A stretch of DNA of 64,000 nt, from the NCBI GenBank assembly GCA_964030475.1, contig CAXIPT010000002.1:1500519-1564518 (forward strand), in the 5' to 3' direction. Below the pieces are notes generated by a model, which saw only the letters and a list, made by a program, of their open reading frames with translations, was not told the origin of the DNA and did no database searches. Position 1 is the first letter of the stretch, and the number at the start of each line of letters is the position of its first letter. A program made the position numbers and the translations under genes. This stretch comes from Tethya wilhelma (taxonomy: Eukaryota > Porifera > Demospongiae > Tethyida > Tethyidae). This document shows positions 36,590-48,457 of the stretch, piece by piece.

Positions 36590-37516
36590 TAGGGTATAAG
36601 CTTGTATTAGCATTTTGCTATTCTTGTATCCTTGGTGCATGTTTCATGAGCAAAAGAATTATTATAGAAAAAAAAAAAAAAAAAAATACAATCAAAAATC
36701 CAGCGAAAAATGTACCTACAAAAAATTGTAACATTGAGGTATGTATTATTCAAAGTCACAAAGCCACAAAGCAGTTAACCCCTGGGACCGGCCCTGCTGG
36801 CCAGAGAGCCAGAGTGTACCAGACCCTCCAATTTTTGGCGTGAAACACTAAATTGAGGGAGTGGTCTGTGCAAGAGGCAATGTAAAGTATATTGTTTTTG
36901 CAGGGACTGGCGACTCAGCACAAAACTAAATGTGGATCTAAATGTATATTTATTCATTTGGATCATTGTATTATTGGAAGCACAGTGAACCCTCTGCATG
37001 GTACACTTTAGAAGTTACTTCAAAATTGATATTGGTGCTATAAATAGATTATAAAAAAATTATGATGTTTTCAAAATGGCTCTTGTATCCACAGGTAGTC
37101 CCTATAGGTAAGGGACTAGAATAGGGATTTTGGTGGTATTAAAAATCAACAAATGGGCCCCTGTGGTTGCATACACAGCACAATTATCATACCAATCTGT
37201 AGGCTGAGGTAAGGGACTAGAAAAGGGATTTTTGTGGGCCCTGATTGCATAAACTGCAGACAGATTGATACCAATCTGGTTATTGAGTTAAGGGACTGGA
37301 AAAGGGATATTTTTAGTGGTATATTAGATGAGTAAATGGGTCCTGAGTGCATAGACAGCACAAATAAATATATGCTTATTCATACCAATCTGGAGGCTAT
37401 AAATTGGCTCACAGTCTTAATCTACTTCAAATTCTTAGCTTGCATCTTCTTTTAGAGCTGTTTTTGAGGCTTAATTACCACTTAAGAACTTGACCTGCAA
37501 TCAGACAGTGACACAA
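36590..37516. repeat. Imperfect direct repeats upstream of the channel gene
   Basis: After the A-tract, three units begin taagggactag or taagggactgg at 37109, 37210 and 37289. Each is followed by gggattttt-type, gggcccctg- or gggtcctg-type and ccaatctg blocks. Spacing is 101 and 79 bp. They lie 130-410 bp before the channel ATG, where they could affect transcription; there is no evidence for that. Confidence 0.5.
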
Positions 37517-40500
37517 ATGGAGATGACATCAATTAGCAGTACTACTAATCCAAGAGATATAATCAAGGTAATTAACACTGTAATATAATTTAAGATATTG
37601 ATTGTATGCCCGGCTAAGTGATGAATCGATCTTTTCTAAATTATACTGGATTAGTTGCATCGTAAATGCGTACCATAGACTGAACTATATGTGACACATC
37701 TTTATTGTTTTCTGTAGTCTGTAGAGAATGGAAATCTTCAGGAAGTAAAAGCATGGATTGCCAAAAATAAAACTATTTGCCATGCCATTATTAATGATAA
37801 CACCTTTAATGAGGTTGGATCTACTCTCTTACATATTGCTGCCAATAACAACCAAATTCAGATTGTTGAAGAGCTGCTCAAAGCAGGAGCAGGTATATAG
37901 AATATACTTGACAGTGTACCCTGTGCACTCAAGAAATCATGCAACTTGTGCTAGTTTCTAGCTTGCCTCATCTGTATATATTTGCTCAATCTATATAATT
38001 ATAGGCTGATTATTAGTCAAACACTTAAATATGCCTGGGTATGTGAAGCATGCATTGGTTACTATAGTTTGCATGATTGTGTGTGTGTGTGTGTCCAGCA
38101 TATATCATGCAGTCATTCTTGTAGGAGCCAGCAGATATGTACATGTACATTCATATAATTATATCCCTTCTTGTCTTTCTTCCTTGGCATACATGTAATA
38201 CTGTAAATGTGGAAATATTGGCAGTACATTAAAATTGGCGATTTGGCGATCGTCTCAAAAATCGCCAAATTTAATGCATTGCCAAAATTTCGTCATACAT
38301 TAAATTCTGCGAGTGTTCAGTCAATGACTGCCAATATTTTTGTTGGAGGCAGCCTGACCAAAATCGCCAAATTAAATTCCCGCCAATATTTTTTTACGTT
38401 TAGGGTATAATTATTATTAATAATTATTGGTAATACAGATCCGAATATACAGGAGTCTAAAACTGGAAGAACTGCTCTGCACTACGCTTGCTATAGAAAG
38501 AACTTGGCTATGGTGGAAGCATTGCTTGAAAAAGGAGCCAAATTGAACATACAAGACAACAAAAATACACCACCTACTCATGTGGCTGCTAGAAGTGGCC
38601 AATTATGGTTAATTATGAACTATTACCTATAGAAGTAGATGTTGTACTATAAATATGCATCATATTTCATGCTATGCAATCCTGTGTCATTTTCTAGCAT
38701 TCTTCAAGTAATGATCCAACATGTACATGATCCACCATGTATAAGCATCGAAGGAGGATATGGTGAATTACCGATACACAAGGCATGCGAATTTGGCCAT
38801 GTTCAAACTGCTGAGTTACTGTTGGATGAAAATTCAGATGTAGATGCAAGGCTAGTTGCATACAAAATTAAGTGTTCATTTTCTTTCAACAGCAGTAGAT
38901 ACACAGCCAACTGGATTATATTAAATATTAATATATATTCTATAACTATGTACATGCATGTGCAGGGATAGTAATGGAAACTCACCCTTATGTTGGGCTG
39001 GATCAGGTGCGACTGTAGAGTTGCTGCTCAAGCGAGGTGCAACTGCAGATGGAAAATCCATTGAAAGTGCTATCAAAAGAGGACGAAAGTAAGCTAGTTT
39101 GCTCAGTGTCAACAAAAAGTTATAATCAGTAAAACCACTAATTATGTTCAAGAGTACAAAGGAAGGAACAAACTCCACTGTACTCATCTATTATTAGTTT
39201 TTTGGGGGCAAAAAAATGTAACACTCATTCTGGTTCAGTGAAATTATCATCAGGAGGAGTATAATATTATGTGCATTCAGCCTGAAAAATATATGCAGTG
39301 AAATAATTATACAGATTAATAAATCATTTATATGAATAATTTTTTTTAAGTGCCCCTTCGGGTTTACCACAATTGTGACTGACGAGGTCTTGCAAATAGC
39401 CTAGGGATAATGAACGCAGGTTCCCTGGGACTGACTACTTTAAATCTCCTCTGAAGAATGCAGTGAAATTCACCTCCTTATTTTTTGGGGTAGAGCTGAG
39501 TCAACTCCTACATAGAGTATAAGAGCTGAGTCAACTCCTATATAGGCATAGCTCAAAGAGAAAATGGGAGAGAAATAAATACCTGTGGCACTGGAGGACT
39601 GCCTACACATGGGTTGGAAGTCTGAGTCAATGTTGAACCAGCCACCAGGCCACTCTGAATAATAATAAAAAGAGTGTATTAGCTGTAACTGCATAGGTGG
39701 GCCAAGCTCAAGTTGTGTGATAGTGATGTCATGTTAGATAGTAGAACTTGTACTTGTCAAAAAGTAATTTATGCAGAGCTTACAGGATAGTGTAACCACT
39801 ATAATAATTTTTATAAGATGACAACACCCATTTGTTCAACATCAAGCTACTCCATGCCAAGATTAATTGATATGTGGTCACCTTCTTGCTGATTATGTAA
39901 CTATACGTAAAGAAGCTATGTCCGTTATCGGTAATTAATAGGTGTCCGTTTGTGGGGTCGATGTCTGAGATTATATTGGGGCGAGCCTGAGCGAGCCCCA
40001 ATATTCCGGTGAGTGCATTGATTTTCATGTAAGCCACCAACCGACCGACCGACCGACCGACCGACCGTGACGCTAATTATACATAGGTCAGGGTGCAAGG
40101 TACAGCTAGCTAGCCATTACGTCATGTACTTGTGCAGCCATAGTGGAAGTGTTACAGAACAAACTGTAACGAATATCACTAAGAACTTCTGTACTAGCAA
40201 CGTACAAGCCACTTCACCACACCATGTGTAGTAATGTAAACCACTTTGCTATGTGTACTGTAAACCACTTCATGCTGTAGTCCTGGCTCCTTCTCTACTA
40301 CTATGCTAACATCAATAAACACTTTGCCTGCATTTTCAACAAAATAGCAAACTTTATTACCAGTAAAATACATAGAACCTAAATTCTGCAAAAAATGTAT
40401 GGTACCTGCAAATATATAATTCTAAGAGTAATAATTATGTGCTTCACACGAATTAAGAAGAAGATTAGTTGAGGCAGGAGAAAGAATGCGGCACGCTGAA

Positions 40501-43500
40501 GCAAACAGGAGCAGAAGTAAAAGGAGAGCAGTAAGAAGCACTTACAGTGAAAGATCAAGAGAGAGCAGGCAGCATGCTGCTGAGAAGGAAAAGTATAGGA
40601 GGAGAGCAATGAGTAACAAAGAGCATATTATACCGGCCAGGCGGCCACTTCTGTAGAACGAGAACAACAATTAACCTACCAGTAGTGAAAGTACCACACA
40701 GACTCATACTGCACCGATTGTACTTCCATTAATCTGGGCTACACGATGAACGACAATGACTTAGAGCACATGATTGTACAACATGTCAGTGGTGAACTTT
40801 TTCCAAGCATGCAACATTTCAATCCATCTGAGTGCTCTCGGTGTCATCAACTTGCCACAAGACATCAACAGCTTTGTATCCTGCTTGCCATGATGGCCCG
40901 ATAGCCTCAATGTACTTGTTCATAGACAGAGAGCTGCTGGAACACACCATGCACATCCACAATTCCACGTATACATATGCACATGCATACTAGCTAGCAC
41001 ACACATGCAGAATATTGACTTTGTTACTACACAACACAATTTTTCCTCAGGCTCGCCCCCTGATCATTTTGATCCCACTAGTAATATTATAGTGTACCGT
41101 TTGTACATGGTTCTTTGTCTGCTACATATAGTTTATATATCTATAGGCATCAGTTGATTGTGTATGGTATAAGAGATTCCACTGCATTTGTCACAAAGCT
41201 AATTTTTATCTGTATACCGTATAGCTTCAAATTTTCGTGGTTCAAAAAGTTTGTGAAAAGTCTGTCTTTGCCATTTTGAGCTAATTTTCGTGAATCACGA
41301 TCTCTGAAATTATATTGCCGATATACAGTTTTCTAAATTTACGTGAAGAAAATTTTCGTGATATACGGTCAAACCACGAAATTCACGAAAATATTGTACC
41401 ACGAAAATTTGGAGCTATACGGTAGTCTAACTGCACTTGCATGCTCATTTCTTTAACATCATTTGAATGGATGGGTGACTTAGACCTATGTATATATATA
41501 TACGTTATCATTATCCACGTATGGTTGTGACTAATAAAGATAGCTAATGTACATGTAGCATGCAATGTTTTTAATAGATAGCATTCCACGAATGTGCCAA
41601 GGATTATTCTTTCATTCATACTGCAGGAGTACAGCAATAGCACTTTTAAATAGCAAATACTGGAAACAACTTCTACGTCACAAGTATAGAGTAGATGGCC
41701 GTGGAGAAGAAACAACTTCATTTCGCCAACTGATTGACAAAATGCCATGTAGGTTGAAAAATACTGACCAAGAATACACTACACATAAAACTTAATACAA
41801 TTGAATTTAGTCCATATATTCAGTTTGTACACCCACAAAGAATCCTGCTTGCATGCAAACAGCAGTTTTCTCATGCTTCCATGTACATCAACAGTATTTT
41901 GTATTTTTGTATGCATAGCTGTTGCAGAAATAGTGCTCAACAGGTGTACTGTCGATAATGGTCATCCTGATCCTGGTTACATTGATTATGAAGTTGGTTT
42001 GAACTTTGAGTTTTTGGAAGATGTTGGAATCGATGATGTTAAGCAAGATCCTGAAATGGGAAATTTAGCAAGTAATAAGTAAGTTTTCAAAATTAAAAAA
42101 AAAACTCCAAATCTTCTCTTATAGGTTGTGATGTTGTTGTGGTGAATTTGCCAATAATTAAAAATATCTTATAATTATTATATACAACCATTACACAAAA
42201 AAAGCTTAGGGGATTATGCTTTCAAATTTATCTATTATTCTATTCTGCACTTCCATCTAAATCTACCCATTATTTTTTCAAATTTCACCTATTATTCTCA
42301 AAACATTCTCGTATTTTGCAAAGTTCTGTACAACAAAGTTCACGCATTTACAATCACACCCTGATTGTAGAACTTTGGAGTTAGAAGTGTAGCAGGCTTC
42401 AAGATAATTATGCAAAATGTGAAAAACTACAGAAAGTTATGGTCTAGCATGTGGTTTGACAATTAAAGTTAAGGGTCAAATAGCGCTGAATATTAACCTA
42501 TAGTATTCTCAAATTATTCCGGATTCCAGGATATGCCTATTACTCCTGTTTTTAAATTAGTGCCAGCTCCCTATAATCCTCGTTATAATCCCTCTAAGCC
42601 TACTTACAATTGCTAATAACATAAATAACATAAAAATTATTAATACTATTTAATTATAGGAGTAGCCAGCCTATTGGGGAAATGTCAGTTTTAGGTGATA
42701 TTACGTGCATATATTGATTGTTTATCAGAAGAGAATGATGGGTATCCCTGTTTCCAGGCAGATCTAATATCTTATTGTAAAGATGTACTTGCTAAGTAAA
42801 AATTTGCCTCTTATAATAATGTAATGAATGTTCAGTTCTGCATTTGCAGAGGTATGTATTTCTAGGAGATATTAGATCTGCCTGGTTAATGTAAATTCTG
42901 TAATTAAATGTTTGTGAGCGTGATCACTACACCCTTTAATTATCAAGTATACTGAAGGGGTATAAAGCTTTAATTACGTTCTTAACTTCCTTAAAATTGA
43001 GGCATTTTAACTGCATGTCTACACTAAGTATAATTATATAGCTTGTCTAGCAATAATTTGTAGCTACCACATTTTATGTCTAGAAAATATTTTTGGTATA
43101 AATCAGCTAGCTTATATTTAAAGAACTAGTACTAGTGTATCGTGATCATATACTATTGTGGTTGTTAATCATCACGTTCTGCAATTTTGGGTTTGAACAA
43201 TTACAATTATGGATATCTGCTGACTTTATTATTCGATTTAAATTTAGGATACTGGAAATGGACACAGTCAGTGAATTCTACAAGGTTTATGGTGTTGCCA
43301 AGGGTGAGATGGATATTGTGAACAACTGGGGACCAAAGAAGTTCTCAAAGAATAAACACCCATTAGCAATAATGGTTAGATGCTAGATATAACTTTTTGC
43401 AGCTGTTAATCATGATTACTGTGAGATTATAGTATTATTCCATACATTCTCTAACAGGCTGAGAGTAATCCACATCTACTGACACATTCACTAGTGAAGA

Positions 43501-46500
43501 CTCTTTTAAAAATCAAATGGAATAAGTATGGATGGCTCTACTACATTCACCTTAGTTTCTACATTGCATTCCTGTTGTGTCTTACTGTGTTTGCACTACT
43601 GGTCCCAAATCCCAAGTCAAATGAATGTTAGTTTAAAATTTAGGTTACATAATAATGTGTGCTGCTTCTTACTTATGGTTGCATATGTCATTGATGTCAA
43701 TTTCCAGGCAACATTTTTCTGAATGTAAGTTCAGCTCTTAACCAAACTGATGGTGATGAGTCAGGAGATGGAAATTCATTTAGAGTTTGTGGTATGTAAT
43801 ATTTGATGAGGTATTATGACACGTTTTTATCATACGTACGGTAGTACGTATAGTAGGAATGGGCCGACTGTCCCATTGACACAATACAAAATGTTCATGC
43901 TTATAAACTTTCAGGGAAAGAAAGCTAAGCCTTCAAATGCATTTTATAGCCTCCCCCAGACAGTTTACTTACTGTATTAACCAAGAAAACAGGCAGAAAG
44001 TTTCTAGAGCACTCTGGAGGGAGCGCTGGCGAGAAGCCACAAGAGTGCAATTTTGTTCTCCCCTTCCTTCCTTCCTTCCTTCCTAACTGACTTACTTGAA
44101 CGCGATTTCCAGACGAACAAAAGGCATTGAGCCAATTTTGACCATATAGTGGGACTTCATTTCATGCACAGTACGTCCTTTTCGACTCGTTTGCTGGCGA
44201 AAAGGCAGCAAACAAAATCTAGGCAGCTTTGAAACTCTCGGTATAAAATACTGTACTTTTTATTTAGCTATTTTGATGTAGGTAAAGGTCGTCAATAGAG
44301 CACGTGGTTCCCGGTTGCCTGCATATAATGCGCGCGCATGCGCATCAAATGTACACTAAAGTCTGCTGGTTTTTGTGGAGATTGACTAGTCTCTGCTGTG
44401 TGATTGTTTCTGATTCATGCAATTGAGCATGCACCTTAGTGTTTAAAAAAGTGAATGAACAAGTAGTAAAAATTTTATAAAAATGAGAAGTGTAGGAATG
44501 GGCAGTGCGGTAAAAAGCAATGAAACAAGGCAAGTCTCTGAATTTCGGCACATGACTACTTCATTTTTTGTACCCAACTCTCATACATTACTGTGTACCT
44601 ATGCATTCTACATGCTTGTTACTTTATCTAAATTAATCAAGTGACTGCTTGCATGAGCCAAATGGCTGACAATTATTATCATTGAATGATGGAATTTGAA
44701 CTAATGCAATTGACTCATGAAAATGAAGTAGTCATGTGCCGAAATTCAGAGACTTGCCTTGTTTCATTGCTTTTTACCGCACTGCCCATTCCTACACTTC
44801 TCATTTTTATAAAATTTTTACTACTTGTATAATAATAAGTGCATTTTTTGTGCTTTCAATTTTCAGAAAAGAATGTTTTAACTCGACAGTCCATATACTT
44901 CTTCGCCAGCATGGTGATTTTGTGTGGTCTCTGTCAACTTGTGCATGAGTTGTATCAGATTTTGAAATTGAAGCTCAAGTACTTCTCTAATTGGCACAAC
45001 TATGTTGATCTGCTTGTGTTCACACTCTCGGCACTCTTCGCATTTTTAGTATTTCCTCAAGAATGTCAATGTTTTTTTATTTGGCAATGGCAGATTGGAA
45101 CTGTGGCAATACTTCTGGCATGGTTTAACTTGATTCTTTATTTGACAAAACTTCCTTTTTTTGGAATTTACATGCTCGTATTTGTTAACATCTTGAAGAC
45201 ATTTCTTAAAGTGATTGTTCTTTACCTCATACTAGTGCTTGGTTTTGCACTGACCTTCTACATGTGCTTCTATGAACCATCAATTCAGGTATAAGAAATT
45301 TGCTAAACACTTAGCATTGAAGTATATAGAGTACGCTACATGTATAAAATAAAATGTAAAGTATTAGTTAACCTTACTCTTTTTATTACTACAGAGATCA
45401 CCGTTTTCAAACCCTGGTCGATCATTTTTCAGAACCATGACAATGTCAGTTGGAGAGATTAATACTGATGGTGTCTTCAGATTGGATTCAGCTGGAGAAA
45501 GCGACAAAAATGCTGAAATCCCATTTCTCGGAATTTCTTATTATATATGGATCATCTTCATCTTCCTTTTGCCCCTACTCTTGATTAATCAACTGGTATT
45601 ATAATATATAATCATATGTACAGTGTCCTAGTGTAGGATGTCCCTTATTCCAATGCTTTTACCCCACTATATTTCCATTCCTATATACTTTGTTTAATTT
45701 GTACTATATGTAATCATTGTGATGTAAAACTAAATTATTGTGATTGTATGTCATGGAAGGATGATATGTATGATATGGGAAAAATCTGTCTTCATATTTA
45801 TTACTTAAACACATTGATAACTATTATACAATGTAGATTGGTTTGGCTGTGGGAGACACAAGTGCTATCATAAAGAAGTCTGAAATAAACAAGTTAATTC
45901 TTCAAGTAAGAAAAACAACCCATTCTCTCTGGACATAAACCACAATACATATACACTCACAAATCTTATCTGCACATGTCTGCACATAACTGATAGGTGG
46001 AACAAGTTTTAACAATCGAAGAACTGCTTCCAAAAAGGCTCCGAGTAAAATGGACTAAATATGCAGAAATTATACACCCTAACAAAACAAAATCAAGTTG
46101 TGAGAAATTGAGCTCAATATTTTTCTGGGATGTGGATAGCATTGATACCCAGGATGGATTGATAGAGGCAGTGCAGGTAATAAATGAAAATCTAGGTATA
46201 ATTAGTCCAATTCACACTTGAACTGTAATATAGCAAACTACTTGAATGATTTGCTGCAGAATCGTGTTGCTAACCCATCTCAACTGGATCAGCCTAATGA
46301 TTTGACTGAAAGACTTGACAATATAAATGTACGTTAGGAGTATTGACAGTAAAATATAAAATATTACAACAGATATAATTCAGTTACCTATACCTTCATG
46401 ATTATCTACAGAAAACCATAAACCAGGTGCAAATGAATGTACAAATGCTTCTTAGTATCTCAGTGAAAGATCTAGACCATCCTAAAGAAGAGCAGACTAG

Positions 46501-46528
46501 TGCTACATATAATAAATATTCTGACTGA
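37517..46528 (+). CDS. TRPA-like ankyrin-repeat cation channel, 16 exons
   Basis: Exons: 37517-37567, 37718-37892, 38439-38607, 38698-38850, 38966-39088, 41627-41748, 41919-42078, 43248-43374, 43458-43626, 43708-43791, 44867-45288, 45395-45595, 45837-45905, 45997-46176, 46260-46328 and 46412-46528. They sum to 2391 bp, giving 796 residues and TGA with every phase matching. About five ankyrin repeats (TLLHIAANNN, TALHYACYRK, LPIHKACEFG, SPLCWAGSGA) fill residues 25-210, far fewer than the roughly 14-18 of TRPA1. Then come the FRQLIDKMP-VAEIVLNRCT pre-S1 block typical of TRPA, and six membrane segments S1-S6 (S1 in exon 9, S2-S5 in exon 11). The pore is SFFRTMTMSVGEINTDGVF and S6 is LLPLLLINQLIGLAVGD in exons 12-13. 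The C-terminus is short. TRPA channels are Ca-permeable plasma-membrane sensors of irritants or temperature; the stimulus here is unknown. The start ATG is the first in exon 1. Confidence 0.92.
38199..38410. mobile_element. Hairpin MITE in channel intron 2
   Basis: Diverged inverted ends (tactgtaaatgtggaaatattggc and gccaatatttttttacgttt) enclose mirrored ggcgatttggcgat and atcgccaaatt runs. It is fully intronic. Confidence 0.55.
40027..40067. repeat. (CCGA)n microsatellite
   Basis: About six perfect ccga units in channel intron 5, preceded by a palindromic ggggcgagcctgagcgagcccc at about 39977. Confidence 0.9.
40440..40920 (+). pseudogene. Degenerate mobile-element coding remnant in channel intron 5
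   Basis: 40453-40660 reads as an Arg/Glu/Ser-rich chain (LVEAGERMRHAEANRSRSKR, YSERSRESRQHAAEKEKYRR) ending in TAG. 40690-40900 carries further broken protein-like pieces (for example INLPQDINSF in one frame). Such Arg-rich repeats precede Helitron-type replication proteins in some invertebrates, but I cannot confirm that here. It makes intron 5 the largest of the gene (2.5 kb). Confidence 0.35.
41213..41423. mobile_element. TA-flanked hairpin MITE in channel intron 5
   Basis: Inverted ends ccgtatagcttcaaattttc and gaaaatttggagctatacgg differ at one position and are each bounded by TA. Internal aattttcgtgaatcacg repeats are also mirrored. It ends about 200 bp before exon 6. Confidence 0.8.
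42660..43030. repeat. Partial copy of the 30971-31680 MITE in channel intron 7
   Basis: Shares ggtatccctgtttccaggcagatctaat-type sequence (tolerating differences), tgttcagttctgcatt and the end block gaggcattttaactgcatg...ctacactaagta. The left end is missing. Confidence 0.65.
43836..44828 (-). mobile_element. Long family 2 element in channel intron 10
   Basis: Inverse of the 20.1-21.7 kb element. It starts gtacggtagtacgtatagta, runs through an interior with a cttccttccttccttcc run and a cgcgcgcatgcgcat tract, and ends in a palindrome of about 370 bp (44459-44828; arms acaagtagtaaaaatttt). It sits 38 bp before exon 11, so the acceptor survived by a narrow margin. Confidence 0.8.
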
Positions 46529-47442
46529 TTGAATTTCCTTAGGACTTTTATATTATCAATGTGCAAGTTGTTCCATTAGCTTGTTGTTTTCTTCTTGTTT
46601 TTTTTTTTGTTTTTGTTTTTTTGTCTACTAGCTCTACAACTCGGTATAATATATTATACCAATCAATATAATAATGTTATTACGTATACAAGTAGTAAAA
46701 TTTCATAAAACTGTTCTTTTTTTCATGCTAGACTAAACTCAAATAAAATGTAAGTGCGTATAATTAAGGTTGAATAACACACTTTCAATAGATCAATTTA
46801 CCAATAATACATTCATGTATGAGTTGTGTCTTATAGGCTATTGCATGCTTATGTGTCCACATAAGTGTACCACATGCAGACACAGGTCTCAAAAACTATC
46901 CACATGTATGCCCAGTATGCATTACTCATTGTGCTTAGCAGGTTTCTATATTACTCATTTTGTATTATATTTTAATATTGCTTATTGTGATTGATGTGTG
47001 TGGAGTAGAGTGAGGTTACTCACAACGGTGTTTGTGAGCAGCTGTTTTGTGTGCTTGTGTTGTCTTTGAGTGATTGTGTTGTCTTGAGTACTACTACTTA
47101 TTCTTTATAAGCAAATATCCATTGTGCATGCTTGTTATAGTCTGGACATAGTCGTGAGGTCAAGGCAGACTCAATTGTCATTTGGTGTACTGCATGAGAT
47201 GTAAATTATTGGATCATCAGTAGGTATGTTACTATAATAATTACATGTAAAGTATTATGATTTCTTTGACCAGTATTATTTACAACTTTTGTACTATAAT
47301 AAAAATTTAATTTATTATTATCCAAACACCTCACAGAATCTCGATCTCCTTCCTAACAAATTATTATAGGCCTTAAAATACAATCTGCTCTTGTGAGGTT
47401 TTAGTGTATTATTCTACTGAGTGTATATCTTTACAATAATAA
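46529..47442. other. Channel 3' flank, no further gene
   Basis: An AATAAA at 46742-46747 is a possible polyadenylation signal about 210 bp after the channel stop. 46685-46700 is a lone family 2 end (acaagtagtaaaatttc). Otherwise only AT-rich sequence. Confidence 0.45.
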
Positions 47443-47780
47443 TGATTGAATTGAATGCTGAGAGAGAAAGATATCCTAGAAAAAATCTGGGACTCAGCTG
47501 GGAATTGAACCCAAGACCTCCCGATTGCTAGTAACTGTGCTCTTACCACTAAGCCACTGAGTGCCCATGGCATTGGAGCAGAAGATATGAATCTATAGGC
47601 CTCAGCCAAACCCAACTGATTATCTTTCTCTCTCAAGGAGATCCCGGCAGACGGGGTTACGGGCCTGGGTGGGTTGACTGTACAAGCACATTGCCTGAGC
47701 AGATACCGAAATATCTACCACCTCAGCCTCCAGCTCAATTATCTCCTAGTCAGTGGACTGAGTTGGGGGTAGTACTATAG
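47443..47780 (-). mobile_element. tRNA-derived SINE, minus copy
   Basis: On the minus strand ggcttagtggtaagagcac (A box) and ggtcttgggttcaattccc (B box) lie about 35 bp apart, as in a tRNA. They are preceded by a head of about 190 bp (gaggctgaggtggtagatat...) and followed by gctgagtcccagattttt and a tail with attcaattcaat. Head-to-head with the next copy, forming a 19-bp inverted junction (aacccaact and agttgggtt). Confidence 0.8.
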
Positions 47781-47809
47781 GCCTCAGCCGAACCCAACTA
47801 AGAAAAATA

Positions 47810-48031
47810 ATCAGTTGGGTTCGGCTGAGGCCTGTAGATACATATCTTCTGCTCCAATGCCATGGGCTTAGTGGTAAGAGCACCTGACTAACAATTGGGA
47901 GGTTTTAGGTTCAATTCCCAGCTGAGTCCCAGATTTTTTCAGGGATATCTTTCTCTCTCAGCATTCAATTCAATTATAATAGCTTAACTAGAGCCTCTAG
48001 TTTAAACACCTTTGTCATGAAAATGCCCCTA
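47810..48031 (+). mobile_element. tRNA-derived SINE, 5'-truncated plus copy
   Basis: Starts at agttgggttcggctgaggc, has A box gcttagtggtaagagcac and B box ggttttaggttcaattccc, and ends at the taatagcttaactagagcc tail. Confidence 0.8.
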
Positions 48032-48079
48032 GCCTGGCAAAGGCTAATAGGACTGCTTGGATGAGCTCGGTCACTGTTG

Positions 48080-48457
48080 GGCGTACTACCCCCAACTCAG
48101 TCCACTAGGAAATAATTGAGCTGGAGGCTGAGGTGGTAGATATTTCGGTATCTGCTCAGGCAATGTGCTTGTACAGTCAACCCACCAAGGCCCGTAACTC
48201 CGTCCACCGGGGATCTCCTTGAGAGAGAAAGATAATCAGTTGGGTTCGGCTGAGGCCTATAGATTCATATCTTCTGCTCCAATGTCACGGGCACTCAGTG
48301 GCTTAGTGGTAAGAACACCTGACTAGCAATCGGGAGGTCTTGGGTTCGATTCCCAGCTGAGTCCCAGATTTTTTTCTGGGATATCTTTCTTTCTCAGCAT
48401 TCAATTCAATTATAATAGCTTAACTAGAGCCTCTAGTTTAAACACCTTAATTGTCAA
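48080..48457 (+). mobile_element. tRNA-derived SINE, most complete copy
   Basis: Head from gtactacccccaactcagtc, then A box gcttagtggtaagaacacc, B box ggtcttgggttcgattccc, and tail ending acaccttaattgtca. RNA polymerase III would initiate from these boxes. No ORF. Old fragments are at 19423-19475 and 52780-53230. Confidence 0.85.

Noticed and set aside
47480..47580. A functional tRNA gene
   Set aside because: A and B boxes are present, but the acceptor stem does not pair and three copies share long non-tRNA flanks, so it is a SINE.
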